This document shows, one piece after another, positions 25,067 to 34,350 of a DNA stretch of 64,000 bases (positions within the stretch are counted from its first letter, which is position 1; the number at the start of each line of letters is the position of its first letter). Origin of the DNA: LD21 sp963715785. GTDB taxonomy: Bacteria > Bacteroidota > Bacteroidia > Bacteroidales > VadinHA17. Position numbers and translations under genes: made by a program. A model generated the notes under the pieces. That model was given only the letters and a program-made list of their open reading frames with translations, was not told the origin of the DNA and did not search any database. The stretch lies in assembly GCA_963715785.1 (NCBI GenBank), contig OY970276.1, forward strand, positions 2,604,001-2,668,000. Reading direction: 5' to 3'.

Positions 25067-25575
25067 ACCTTCCTGAAAAATTTGAAGTTCTGATAATAAC
25101 GCTCAGTGACCGGGCATACAGGGGCGAATATGAAGATCTCAGCGGTCCCACGATCAGGGATAAAATTAAAGAATTCTTCGAGAAAACGGGCTGGAAATGC
25201 AATATTGATATTAAACTTATTCCTGATGACTCTGCCGTCTTGAAAGATCTGATAATAATCGCATCCAATACTCACCATCTGATTTTAACTACCGGCGGAA
25301 CAGGTATCGGTCCCAGGGACATTACTGTTGATACTGTTAAGCCTCTGTTTACAAAGGAAATTCCAGGTATAATGGAGTATATCAGGATAAAATACGGGTC
25401 TGAAAAGCCAAACGCACTGTTAAGCAGGGCTGTTGCGGGAATCAGTGGTATGTCGTTGATTTATACTCTTCCTGGTTCGGTTAAAGCTGTTGAAGAGTAC
25501 ATGACAGAAATTGTGAAGACACTGGAACATACTTTTTACATGCAATACGGAATAGACAGGCACAGCATTAACTAA
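25063..25575 (+). CDS. MogA/MoaB family molybdopterin adenylyltransferase
   Basis: This 170-residue protein has the MPT-binding fold: VLIITLSDRAYRGEYEDLSGP, then LILTTGGTGIGPRDITVDTVKPL and SRAVAGISGMSLIYTLPGSVKAVEEY. It would adenylate molybdopterin before metal insertion by MoeA. The EYEDLSGP segment favours the MogA-like over the MoaB-like subgroup, but the two are hard to separate by eye. It is the last gene of the operon and ends in a 4-base overlap with the convergent T9SS plug gene. Confidence 0.85.
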   Translation: MNLPEKFEVLIITLSDRAYRGEYEDLSGPTIRDKIKEFFEKTGWKCNIDIKLIPDDSAVLKDLIIIASNTHHLILTTGGTGIGPRDITVDTVKPLFTKEIPGIMEYIRIKYGSEKPNALLSRAVAGISGMSLIYTLPGSVKAVEEYMTEIVKTLEHTFYMQYGIDRHSIN

Positions 25576-26861
25576 TTAGCCAGATGGTTCAGGGTATTAG
25601 AGATTATTGAACCTATAACGCTGTCGTAACGATCATGAGGATTCCTGTAATAGATAAGAATGAGATAATCATTTTCTGTTTCATAATGGCTGCCTTCAAA
25701 TAAAGATGCTGTTCCATTTGTTGCTCCGTCTTTCAGAAAAACATATTCATAGTTATACCAGCCTTGTTTAAGAAGCATGGAACACTCGTAATCTTTTTTA
25801 AGCGGGTTATAGGTCATCAGGTTATTCTTATCAAAAGCCCAGTTGTTCAGTGCACCTGAAACATACATACTGCCACCCGGAATAATTTGATCGGAAGGGA
25901 GGGTGAAATACACATAAACATAGTCAGATTCAATATCGGGATTTTTGCCTTCCTGAAATGCTATAAAATATTTGCCATTGAAATCCTGCCAGTAGAAATA
26001 AGGTTTATGTTCCCTGTTTTCTGAAGGTAAGAGATAAATATTGTAGTTTGGGCTGACAAAATCTATTTTTTTTACAAACTCCGTCTGGTACCGTAAGCTT
26101 TTAATATCGAAATACCGGTATTCATTTCCTCCCTGAAATATGTTTTTATCAGATAATGAGTTGTATTTTAGCTCATTATCGCCAGTGAAATCTGGTTTGA
26201 GATTCTTTTTGGCATTATCCCATCTTCCATTCTGAAGGATAAATGCATATAAATTCCTCGACGGATCTGTTAAGTTAAGTCCGGCATAGCTGACATTAAA
26301 ATCAACCTGCTGATGTGTATTATTCTCCTTTGCCATCTGAGGCCTGTGAACTGTTACGGAGATCTTAGCTGCGTCCTCGGAGATTATGAACCTTTGAGTA
26401 ATGGCAGGTTCATCCTGTTTATCAGAAGGATATATTTCAATTATATAGTTGCCCGACACGTTGAAGCTGACCCTGTCGTTAGGGAATGTGAGCTTGTAGT
26501 GAAGATAACTTACAGTTGTATTGAATGAATTCGAATAATCTTCAACAGGATTTTCAGTGTTTCCTGTCATGTAATCATTCGGAAGGATATCTGATTTATT
26601 CCAGTCCTTGTCGCAATGAATGAAGGTGTAATAATATGACTCAGGCTGATCTGAAAGCAGGTCAAAATTAAGAACCAGCTTTTCGTCACTGTTAAGTTTA
26701 ATTACAGGGTAAGAAAGATTCCATCCTTCCTTGTAAAGCTGAACGGTTTTTATCCTTTGATCATAGATATGATTAGTATAGAAGACAGAATCTGAGGGTG
26801 TTTCAGCGCTGGCAGCTAAATTAAACAGGCAGAATATTGTATAGATGGCTAACCTTATCAT
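25572..26861 (-). CDS. Type IX secretion system plug protein (DUF5103 family)
   Basis: This 429-residue protein has an N-terminal signal peptide (about residues 1-19) and an all-beta body. The DUF5103 pattern is visible: TNHIYDQRIKTVQLYKEGW, PVIKLNSDEKLVLNFDLL, YYYTFIHCDKDWNKSDILPNDYM and a C-terminal E-set-like domain (GSMYVSGALNNWAF ... WYNYEYVFL). In Flavobacterium the corresponding protein plugs the SprA translocon in its resting state. It fits the PorP/SprF and CHU_C genes at 10.9-13.4 kb. It is monocistronic in this window. Confidence 0.8.
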   Translation of the reverse strand: MIRLAIYTIFCLFNLAASAETPSDSVFYTNHIYDQRIKTVQLYKEGWNLSYPVIKLNSDEKLVLNFDLLSDQPESYYYTFIHCDKDWNKSDILPNDYMTGNTENPVEDYSNSFNTTVSYLHYKLTFPNDRVSFNVSGNYIIEIYPSDKQDEPAITQRFIISEDAAKISVTVHRPQMAKENNTHQQVDFNVSYAGLNLTDPSRNLYAFILQNGRWDNAKKNLKPDFTGDNELKYNSLSDKNIFQGGNEYRYFDIKSLRYQTEFVKKIDFVSPNYNIYLLPSENREHKPYFYWQDFNGKYFIAFQEGKNPDIESDYVYVYFTLPSDQIIPGGSMYVSGALNNWAFDKNNLMTYNPLKKDYECSMLLKQGWYNYEYVFLKDGATNGTASLFEGSHYETENDYLILIYYRNPHDRYDSVIGSIISNTLNHLAN

Positions 26862-26875
26862 GAGGATTATTTCTG

Positions 26876-26883
26876 CAAAAGTA
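26876..26883 (-). promoter_or_regulatory. Candidate -7 promoter element for the T9SS plug gene
   Basis: On the minus strand this is TACTTTTG, matching TAnnTTTG, 14 bases before the ATG, which implies a very short leader. No -33 TTG was found. Confidence 0.3.
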
Positions 26884-27131
26884 GTGCAAATTCGGGTATG
26901 AGATGACTATTTATTGAGTCAGCCATTTTTTATGTTTTGTATTATTACCATTAATGGCTTTTGGCGATCATGTATAAAACCATGAATCGCTTGAGAATCA
27001 ATTTATTCATATTAATGATCCCTTAAAATCAAATTAAACCGCAGAAGAGGCGTTTTATCTGTTTTGTAAATTTTTATCCGGGAAAATTCCGGTAAACTAA
27101 TCTAATACTCTAATTTCGCAGGAAAAAGGAA

Positions 27132-28157
27132 ATGAAAAAAATTCTGATTCCAATAGTAATATTCTCTCTTCTATATTTTACCGCATGCAAGGATAATAAG
27201 CCTGCCTTTATAAATTTTGCCGGGTTTGCCCAGGGTTCCTCTTACAGCATTGTCTGTGAAAATAAAAAGAATATTGATGCCGGTGAGCTCAGACAAAAGG
27301 TTGAAAAGATACTGGGTGATTTTGATATGTCTTTATCTCTCTGGAAAGACTCGTCAATACTTTCAAGGATAAACAGGAATGAGGATGTTCTCCCCGACAC
27401 CTTTTTCACGGAGGTATTCAGAAAATCAGTAAAAATTTCTAAAATGACAGAGGGAGCATTTGATGTGACAGTGGCTCCTCTTGTCAGGGCCTGGGGATTT
27501 GGTCCTGATGCGCACAAAAGCTTCACTGAATCCAGGCGCGACAGTTTATTAGAGCTTGTAGGGATGAGCAAGGTATCGCTGGTCAACGGCAAAATTGTAA
27601 AAGCTGATCCACGTATTACTCTTGATTTTAATGCTATTGCACAGGGTTTTTCGGTGGATGTGATTTGCAGGTTTTTTGACAGTGAAGGCATAAAGAATTA
27701 CCTGGTGGAGATAGGCGGGGAAGTGAGAGCTAAAGGGAAGCGGGATGGTAATCTGTGGCGGATAGGCATTGATAAGCCGGTGGATAATAACCTGACTCCC
27801 GGTCAGTCGCTGGAGGCAATTATAAAAATAAGCGATAAAGCACTGGCGACTTCAGGAAACTACAGGAAGTTTTATGTGGAAGATGGCATCAAATATTCAC
27901 ATGAGATAGATCCGAGAACAGGAAATCCTGCAAAAAATTCCCTTCTCAGCGCCTCAGTTATTGCTGACGACTGTGCAACGGCCGACGGGATTGCGACTGC
28001 GTTCATGGTATTTGGAAAAGACAAAACGCTTGAGTTTCTTGAAAACCACCCTGAGTTTGAAGCCTACCTGATCTATTCCGACGAAAATGGTAATTTCCAG
28101 ACCTGGACATCAGGAGAGCTAAAGAGTGAAATTTCAGAAATGGATAATAGCCGTTAA
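27132..28157 (+). CDS. apbE: FAD:protein FMN transferase (ApbE family lipoprotein)
   Basis: This 341-residue exported lipoprotein has lipobox FTAC with Cys19 after a short hydrophobic signal. ApbE attaches FMN covalently to Thr/Ser of flavoproteins such as NqrB/NqrC or RnfG/RnfD. Motifs include GSSYSIV, the VAPLVRAWGFGP segment, LDFNAIAQGFSVD, YLVEIGGEVRAKG, LATSGNYRKFY, HEIDPRTGNPA and the Mg-binding DDCATADGIATAFMVFG. Target flavoproteins are not in this window. It stands alone. Confidence 0.95.
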   Translation: MKKILIPIVIFSLLYFTACKDNKPAFINFAGFAQGSSYSIVCENKKNIDAGELRQKVEKILGDFDMSLSLWKDSSILSRINRNEDVLPDTFFTEVFRKSVKISKMTEGAFDVTVAPLVRAWGFGPDAHKSFTESRRDSLLELVGMSKVSLVNGKIVKADPRITLDFNAIAQGFSVDVICRFFDSEGIKNYLVEIGGEVRAKGKRDGNLWRIGIDKPVDNNLTPGQSLEAIIKISDKALATSGNYRKFYVEDGIKYSHEIDPRTGNPAKNSLLSASVIADDCATADGIATAFMVFGKDKTLEFLENHPEFEAYLIYSDENGNFQTWTSGELKSEISEMDNSR

Positions 28158-28321
28158 CGCTCTCCGGACGGTCTTTATCTCTTCTCTGAATCCCTGAACG
28201 GGCTCAAAGATTTATTGCCATTCATTCAGATCCGCTGGAATCATTCCATATTTAAAGTTTATTAAACAACATTGTCATTCGATTGTTTCTAGTCTCAGAA
28301 CCACCACTTAATTTTCAACCA

Positions 28322-28429
28322 GGAATGAAACAAAATAATCATGAATCAGGACAATCTTTGATCAAAGAGAGTATTGGAATGAAACAAAACAAAAATCAAT
28401 CAGGAAAAGTTTTTAACAAAGAGAGCATA
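28322..28429 (+). repeat. 54-bp tandem duplication containing two successive start codons
   Basis: 28322-28375 and 28376-28429 are imperfect copies, each beginning GGAATGAAACAAAA and each encoding MKQN ... SG ... (N/I)KESI. The duplication is in frame with the following E1 gene. Either ATG (28325 or 28379) could be the start, each preceded by the same GGA. Confidence 0.75.
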
Positions 28430-30790
28430 TTGGCAGATTTCAGATTAGCAAACCTTAGCCGGAACCTGAGCATTATCGGACGACGTGAAGTTCTTACGGG
28501 AAAAGCAAAATTCGGAATTTTTGGAGATGGAAAGGAGATAATCCAGATAGCCCTGGCAAAGCAGTTCAGGAATGGAGACTGGCGATCGGGTTACTACCGC
28601 GACCAGACATGGATGATGGCTATGGGAGTTTACGACTCACTCGAGTTCTTTCATCAGTTATATGGAAATACTGACGACCAGTTTAATACTGGCAGCGGTG
28701 GAAGAGTATTCAATAATCACTTTTCCATTGCAAATATCAATCCCGACGGGACATGGAGGGATCTGACAAAACAAAAAAACTCTTCAGCCGATATTTCACC
28801 GACCGCGGGTCAGATGCCAAGATTGCTCGGTCTGGCATATGCATCGAAATTATTCAGACAAAATAAAGATATTCAACAATTTACAACTCTATCTTTAAAG
28901 GGGAATGAAGTAGCCTTCGGAGCAATAGGAGATGCAAGCACATCAGAGGGTTATTTCTGGGAGACAATAAATGCTGCCGGTGTTCTACAGGTACCAATGG
29001 CAGTTTCAGTTTATGATGACGGTTATGGAATTTCTGTTCCGAAGAAATACCAGACGACAAAAGGAAGCATTTCTGAGATTCTGAAAGGATTTGAAACTGA
29101 GAAAGATAAACCAGGGATTAGAATCTTCAAAGGAAAAGGATGGGATTACGCGGGATTGATCAGGCTTTATGAAGAAGGAATTGCAATCTGCCGTGAACAG
29201 CATACTCCAGTTGTATTTCATATTGAAGAAGTTACTCAGCCTCAGGGCCATTCTACCTCTGGTTCTCACGAAAGATATAAAAGTGAAGAACGGCTGAAAT
29301 GGGAGGATGATTTTGATCCTATAAGGAAGATGAGAGAATGGATCATCACTTCAGAGATAGCCACGTCTGACGAATTGGATAAGCTAGCGGCTGATGCTGA
29401 AGAGGAAGCAAAGGAATCAAGAAGGAAAGGCTGGGAATCCTTTCAGAATCCGATCAGAATTGAAAGGGACGCACTTGTAAAAATAATACACGATCGCTCA
29501 TGCAGATGCACGGAAAAATCGAAAGAGGATTCGGTTGACTTTTATGCTGAAGAGCTGACCAAAGTGCCGGCACCCATCAGGAAAGATAACTTTGTTACTG
29601 CGAGGAAGATCTTGAGAAATGTTTGCAACACCTGTCTTAAATCCGATAATCTAAAGGAGGAACTCGAAGGCTGGCTTAAGCGAAATTACAAGGTTGCATT
29701 AAGAAGCTATGATGCATTCCTTTATAATGAAACTTCTACTTCAGTGCTGAACGTCAAACCAGTTCCGCCCGTATATTCAGCTGAGTCCCAGGAGGTGCCT
29801 GGCCGGCAGGTTCTTCGCGATAACTACGATAAATTATTCGCAAAATATCCGCTTCTTGTTACATTCGGGGAGGACACCGGCCACATTGGCGGGGTAAATC
29901 AGACACTGGAAGGTTTACAGAAGAAGTTTGGAGAACTGCGTATAACTGATACCGGAATAAGGGAGGCAACAATCCTTGGTCAGGGTCTGGGATTGGCCCT
30001 GCGTGGAATGCGTCCGATTGCAGAAATACAATATCTCGATTATCTGATGTATTGTTTACAGGTTCTCAGCGATGATCTTGCCACAACGCATTACAGAACA
30101 GCGGGAAGAATGATAGCACCGCTGATTATCAGCACCCGGGGGCACCGTCTTGAGGGTATCTGGCATTCGGGTTCGCCAATGAGTATGCTTATAAACTCGG
30201 TGAGAGGAGTTTACGTATGTTCACCAAGGGATATGACAAGAGCCGCCGGCTTCTATAATACTCTTCTTGAGGGTCAGGATCCAGCAATAGTCATTGAACC
30301 GCTCAACGGATACAGGCTAAAGGAGAAGCTTCCTGATAACCTCGGTGAATTCAGGATTCCATTAGGAATTCCTGAAATACTAAACACCGGTACAGACCTT
30401 ACAATTGTCACTTACGGATCGACGGTTAAGATAGCTGTTGAAGCTGTTAAACAGCTTGCAGCTCATGATATTTCTGTTGAATTAATAGATGTTCAGACAC
30501 TTGTACCGTTTGACAGGAACAAAATGATCCTTGAATCGCTCAAAAAAACAAACAGGGTACTTTTTCTTGATGAAGATGTACCCGGCGGGACAACTGCATA
30601 TATGATGCAGGAAGTGCTTGAGAAACAGGGAGCCTGGCAATATCTTGATAGTCCGCCGAAAACACTTGCTGCAAAGGAGCACAGACCGGCATACACCACT
30701 GACGGTGATTATTTCTCGAAACCCAGTGCTGAGGATGTCTTCGATGTAATTTTTAAAATGATGAAAGAAGCAGTCCCTGGGAAATATTAA
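28325..30790 (+). CDS. Fused alpha/beta E1 component of a 2-oxoacid dehydrogenase
   Basis: This 821-residue enzyme decarboxylates a 2-oxoacid with thiamine diphosphate. The N-terminal half is E1-alpha: QLYGNTDDQFNTGSGGRVFNNHF, then the ThDP/Mg segment FGAIGDASTSEGYFWETINAAGVLQVPMAVSVYDDGYGIS. The C-terminal half (from about 490) is E1-beta: TFGEDTGHIGGVNQ, TGIREATILGQGLGLALRG, and the transketolase C-domain TIVTYGSTVKIA. The fusion resembles branched-chain-type E1 proteins of Bacteroidota. No E2 or E3 genes adjoin it. The N-terminus carries a tandem duplication, so the start is uncertain (28325 or 28379). The oxoacid is not determinable here. Confidence 0.85.
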   Translation: MKQNNHESGQSLIKESIGMKQNKNQSGKVFNKESILADFRLANLSRNLSIIGRREVLTGKAKFGIFGDGKEIIQIALAKQFRNGDWRSGYYRDQTWMMAMGVYDSLEFFHQLYGNTDDQFNTGSGGRVFNNHFSIANINPDGTWRDLTKQKNSSADISPTAGQMPRLLGLAYASKLFRQNKDIQQFTTLSLKGNEVAFGAIGDASTSEGYFWETINAAGVLQVPMAVSVYDDGYGISVPKKYQTTKGSISEILKGFETEKDKPGIRIFKGKGWDYAGLIRLYEEGIAICREQHTPVVFHIEEVTQPQGHSTSGSHERYKSEERLKWEDDFDPIRKMREWIITSEIATSDELDKLAADAEEEAKESRRKGWESFQNPIRIERDALVKIIHDRSCRCTEKSKEDSVDFYAEELTKVPAPIRKDNFVTARKILRNVCNTCLKSDNLKEELEGWLKRNYKVALRSYDAFLYNETSTSVLNVKPVPPVYSAESQEVPGRQVLRDNYDKLFAKYPLLVTFGEDTGHIGGVNQTLEGLQKKFGELRITDTGIREATILGQGLGLALRGMRPIAEIQYLDYLMYCLQVLSDDLATTHYRTAGRMIAPLIISTRGHRLEGIWHSGSPMSMLINSVRGVYVCSPRDMTRAAGFYNTLLEGQDPAIVIEPLNGYRLKEKLPDNLGEFRIPLGIPEILNTGTDLTIVTYGSTVKIAVEAVKQLAAHDISVELIDVQTLVPFDRNKMILESLKKTNRVLFLDEDVPGGTTAYMMQEVLEKQGAWQYLDSPPKTLAAKEHRPAYTTDGDYFSKPSAEDVFDVIFKMMKEAVPGKY

Positions 30791-30874
30791 TCTTCTTTCA
30801 GGTATTTTAAGAATTCCCTGTATTTATAATAATTAAGGAGTGCAAGGCGTGTAGATTGCCATGTGGCAGCACTG

Positions 30875-32644
30875 TCAGGATATAATACCGGTGACTCCAA
30901 TAATTTTCAGTAATTCCATTGCGGCTTCTCTCGGACCGCTGGATTCGTGTCCTGCTATTCCGAGTCGCGTACGCATCTGTCCAACAAACACATTGTTTTT
31001 GAAAAAGGATGCAAAATACCTGGCTGCGATCTTATCGTGGATCTCCTTGTATTCCGGAGGGCCGAATATATTTGCAAAGTAAGAATGAACCAATCCGCTG
31101 GATGTTGTGGTGCCTTTACTCATCACTGCACCTTCACTGAATATATCCAGGGCCCATTCCGCTGTAGTGAATCTTTCAATTACAGGATGTTCATTATCTA
31201 TCTCTTCAAAGTTGTTCGCATAGAGAATATAATCAATTTTATGGCCTGCTATTACGGTCTCAAATTTGGTAACAGGGAAAACGATCCGGGCATTAACCTG
31301 ACTGGGATTCATAATGATGGATCGGTCGAGATGTCCGAAAGCATACCCTGGCTGCAGATCGTCAAGACGCAGAAAAGCACCTATTTCTGTGCCATATCCG
31401 ATCGGATAGCCATTGGAATCGAGTTCAATTGAACCCATGTCGTCGGCTATAATTGTAAGTTCTCTTATATATTTCTCAGCAAGTACCCTGAAGGCTTCAA
31501 GCGTCTCCGATTTGCCGGCACCGGTATCGCCCATCATTAGTATTGTGGCTTCTTTGTCTCCCTGCAGCAAGATCTTCACCATGGCGCCATGAAAAGGCAT
31601 GTGCCCATTTTTCATGATTATGGAATTATGAAGAGTGAGTATCATCTTCTTAAGGTAGCCGAAATACCCGAATTCAGGACGATCAGGAATGGCACCTACA
31701 AAAATTCCATTTTCATCGTCATCATAAAATACCGTGGAAAAGGGAGCGAGCCCGTCTATAACATTACCATGTACCCCATAAATAAACAGTGCATCGGGCT
31801 GTTTCTCAAGATCCGCGTCGTCTGCCAGCTGAAACAGATTACACATTGAGAATCCAAGTTCAAAGAAATCAAGATGGAAGTAAACCATGATGAGCAGCCT
31901 GCCCACTTTTGCCGGATAACAGATCCATTCACCCGGTTCAAGGTTTACAAGGTCAACCGGATTTTTGCTGATTCTCTTGAAATGACCTGTTCTCTTATTC
32001 ATAGGTTGCTGAATAACCAGAGGTGGATAGATCAGCATCTGGCGTATAACCGGAATACTATTAAGTTTTTTATATTTATCTCCCTTATACGGTATGTCTT
32101 TTGGTAAGGATATCACAGCCATTTCAGCTCCTGCAGGAACCTGTCTGTAAACATTAGGATGGCTGCCCGTGATATTTTCCTGAATATGTCTGTAAACAGT
32201 TCTGATAAGATGGGTAAGCTGTTCTATTGTTTCATTAAATGTCCTGTATGGCCTCTTATCGAGCCGGTCACCTTCAGAATCATTTATTATAAAACGGTCA
32301 AAATGACGCCAGTAGTCATAGAGATATTCTACAAATCCGGCTATTTTATCAAGATCTTTCAGGAAGATCCTTGATTTATCAAAAATATGGGGAACAACAT
32401 TGCTTTCATATTTAACAAGTAATGAAAGCGTCTTGACAAGGTCATTAACGCACTCTTCATCAGCGCTGCAACCTCCAAAGAATTCCAGCAGAGGAGAATT
32501 TTTTTTACGGAGATTATTCAGACAATGGTCGAGAACCTGACGGAATTTATCGCTTGCCAGCATCTCTTCTGCTGTTTCGCACATTCTTTCACGAATATTC
32601 AGAACAGCTTTATTCCCAATTATGCTTAAAGTACTTCTTTGCAT
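30875..32644 (-). CDS. HPr-kinase/PEPCK-like P-loop protein of unknown function
   Basis: This 589-residue protein carries GDTGAGKSE near residue 370, the P-loop of the HPr kinase/PEP carboxykinase superfamily. LTIIADDMGSIELDSNG (acidic metal-binding segment) and AFLRLDDLQPGYAFGHLDRSII follow. The N-terminal ~300 residues are mainly helical and unlike ATP-PEPCK. The carboxykinase substrate motifs I would expect were not found, so this is probably a kinase-like relative rather than a gluconeogenic enzyme. ATG at 32644 is preferred over the TTG at 32659. It is divergent from yqgE. Confidence 0.6.
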   Translation of the reverse strand: MQRSTLSIIGNKAVLNIRERMCETAEEMLASDKFRQVLDHCLNNLRKKNSPLLEFFGGCSADEECVNDLVKTLSLLVKYESNVVPHIFDKSRIFLKDLDKIAGFVEYLYDYWRHFDRFIINDSEGDRLDKRPYRTFNETIEQLTHLIRTVYRHIQENITGSHPNVYRQVPAGAEMAVISLPKDIPYKGDKYKKLNSIPVIRQMLIYPPLVIQQPMNKRTGHFKRISKNPVDLVNLEPGEWICYPAKVGRLLIMVYFHLDFFELGFSMCNLFQLADDADLEKQPDALFIYGVHGNVIDGLAPFSTVFYDDDENGIFVGAIPDRPEFGYFGYLKKMILTLHNSIIMKNGHMPFHGAMVKILLQGDKEATILMMGDTGAGKSETLEAFRVLAEKYIRELTIIADDMGSIELDSNGYPIGYGTEIGAFLRLDDLQPGYAFGHLDRSIIMNPSQVNARIVFPVTKFETVIAGHKIDYILYANNFEEIDNEHPVIERFTTAEWALDIFSEGAVMSKGTTTSSGLVHSYFANIFGPPEYKEIHDKIAARYFASFFKNNVFVGQMRTRLGIAGHESSGPREAAMELLKIIGVTGIIS

Positions 32645-32686
32645 GAGATTATTTAACAATTCAGGTAAAAATATGACAATATTTAA

Positions 32687-32717
32687 TTGAAGATAAGTTT
32701 TTACTTAATTATTTTTG
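32687..32717 (+). promoter_or_regulatory. Bacteroidota-type promoter for yqgE
   Basis: TTG at 32687-32689, a 20-base spacer, then TATTTTTG at 32710-32717. Both elements and the spacing fit the Bacteroidota sigma-A consensus (TTG, 19-21 bases, TAnnTTTG). It lies 33 bases before the ATG at 32751. This is the best promoter in the window by eye. Confidence 0.6.
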
Positions 32718-32750
32718 CATAATAATTGCTTCGTAATTTTTTTAAGAGTT

Positions 32751-33341
32751 ATGCAACCGGAACTCGATTTGTTTGCAATACTGCCGGAAGATAAGATTCC
32801 GGAAAAAGGAAAGATCCTGATCTCTGAACCTTTCCTTCCCGATACGTTCTTTAATCGCAGTATAGTATATCTTACGGATCATACGCCTCAGGGTTCGGTA
32901 GGTTTTATTTTGAATAAAAAACTCGATTTAAAGGTAAGTGCGGCAATTGAAGGTTTTGAGGGCTGGAATGAAGACCTCAGTATGGGAGGACCTGTTGCTC
33001 CTGATACCCTTCATTACCTTCATAACCTTGGTGATTTAATTCCAAAAAGCGTCCATATAGAAGGTAATATATTCTGGGGAGGTGAAATTGATACTATAAG
33101 GGAACTGATTAAGCTGGGAAAAATAAACAAGACGCAGATCCGGTTTTTTCTGGGCTATTCGGGTTGGTCTGCCGGTCAGCTTGAACGTGAGCTTAAAGAA
33201 AACTCATGGGTAATTGCCAAGGTTAATTCAAATATTGTTCTGAATAACAAAAGCGACGATATCTGGAAGAAAGTCTTAAGGAGCTTCAAAAACAAATATA
33301 GGATGTGGGCTGATTTTCCCGATTCCCCTGAAATGAATTAA
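32751..33341 (+). CDS. YqgE/AlgH family protein
   Basis: This 196-residue protein has the family pattern: KGKILISEPFLPDTFFNRSIVYLTDH, GSVGFILNK, SMGGPVAPDTLHYLHNLG, and IRFFLGYSGWSAGQLERELKENSW. The biochemical role of YqgE/AlgH is not established. The ATG at 32751 is chosen because the family core follows closely and a promoter sits just upstream. It ends in a 4-base overlap with the convergent holA gene. Confidence 0.9.
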   Translation: MQPELDLFAILPEDKIPEKGKILISEPFLPDTFFNRSIVYLTDHTPQGSVGFILNKKLDLKVSAAIEGFEGWNEDLSMGGPVAPDTLHYLHNLGDLIPKSVHIEGNIFWGGEIDTIRELIKLGKINKTQIRFFLGYSGWSAGQLERELKENSWVIAKVNSNIVLNNKSDDIWKKVLRSFKNKYRMWADFPDSPEMN

Positions 33342-34348
33342 AGATGCAATATTCTGAACACCATCTCTTTCAGAAGATCTCCCTGATCTGTTCCCGGGTC
33401 ACAATATCCTTTTGATTTCATGTCGTAGGTGCGCAGCAGACTAATGATCTGTACAGTTTTTCCGGCATTGTACTTTGTTGCTGAGCTTTCATACTCCTTA
33501 ACAAAATAGGGATTAATCTTCAAAACTGCTGCCACATTATTCTTCGACTTATCAGTGAGGTAATGGAATGTCAGCAGTTTACTGAAGAATCCAAAAAGTG
33601 AGGCAATTGATACTGTTATCGGATTGTCTTTGGGATTATCAGCAAAATAATGTACTATCATATTCGCCTTAAGAATATTTTTTTCCCCGATGGCTTTCTG
33701 CAGTTCAAAATTGTTGTAATCCTTACTTATTCCAATATTCTTTTCAATTAATGCTGTGGTAATAAAGGGTTTGCCCGCGGGAAGATTTATTATCAGCTTA
33801 TCCAGTTCATTGACAATCTTATGTAAATCGGTTCCAAGATATTCAGTAAGCATTGCGCTTGCACTTGGATCTGTCTTTATTCCTTTTGTCATCAGGTACC
33901 TTTCAATCCATGCAGGAATAAGATAATCACGTACCCTTGCAGATTCAAAATATACTCCATGACTTTCGAGTGTTTTGTAAAGCCTGGTTCTTTTATCAAG
34001 GGTTTTGTATTTATAACTGAATACCAGAATAGTTGACAACAACGGTTTTTCGAGGTAGATAACAAGGTCATCGATTTTTTTCAGGGATTGCGCCTCTTTA
34101 ATAATTAACACCTGATGGCTGGCCATCATTGGAAACCTTCGTGCAGTATCGATAATGGAAGCAATATTGGTATCATCACCATACAGGATTATCTGGTTAA
34201 ATGCTTTGTCAGATTCCGGAAGAACCTTTTCCTGTATATATTCGGTGATGAGGTCAATATAATAAGGTTCCTCGCCGGCAAGAAAATATACAGGTTTGAA
34301 TATCCGCTTTTTCAGGTCGGAAATAATCTCTTCGTAAGTGACAGCCAT
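33338..34348 (-). CDS. holA: DNA polymerase III delta subunit
   Basis: This 336-residue clamp-loader subunit has the typical opening (KPVYFLAGEEPYYIDLITEYI), the RRFPMMASHQVLIIKEAQ segment and a helical C-terminal collar domain (ASLFGFFSKLLTFHYL ... YNAGKTVQIISLLRTYDMKSKG). It helps load the sliding clamp at replication forks. Sequence conservation in HolA is low, but these landmarks and the length agree. It starts 2 bases after the AMP nucleosidase stop, so they share a transcript. Confidence 0.85.
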   Translation of the reverse strand: MAVTYEEIISDLKKRIFKPVYFLAGEEPYYIDLITEYIQEKVLPESDKAFNQIILYGDDTNIASIIDTARRFPMMASHQVLIIKEAQSLKKIDDLVIYLEKPLLSTILVFSYKYKTLDKRTRLYKTLESHGVYFESARVRDYLIPAWIERYLMTKGIKTDPSASAMLTEYLGTDLHKIVNELDKLIINLPAGKPFITTALIEKNIGISKDYNNFELQKAIGEKNILKANMIVHYFADNPKDNPITVSIASLFGFFSKLLTFHYLTDKSKNNVAAVLKINPYFVKEYESSATKYNAGKTVQIISLLRTYDMKSKGYCDPGTDQGDLLKEMVFRILHL

Positions 34349-34350
34349 TA

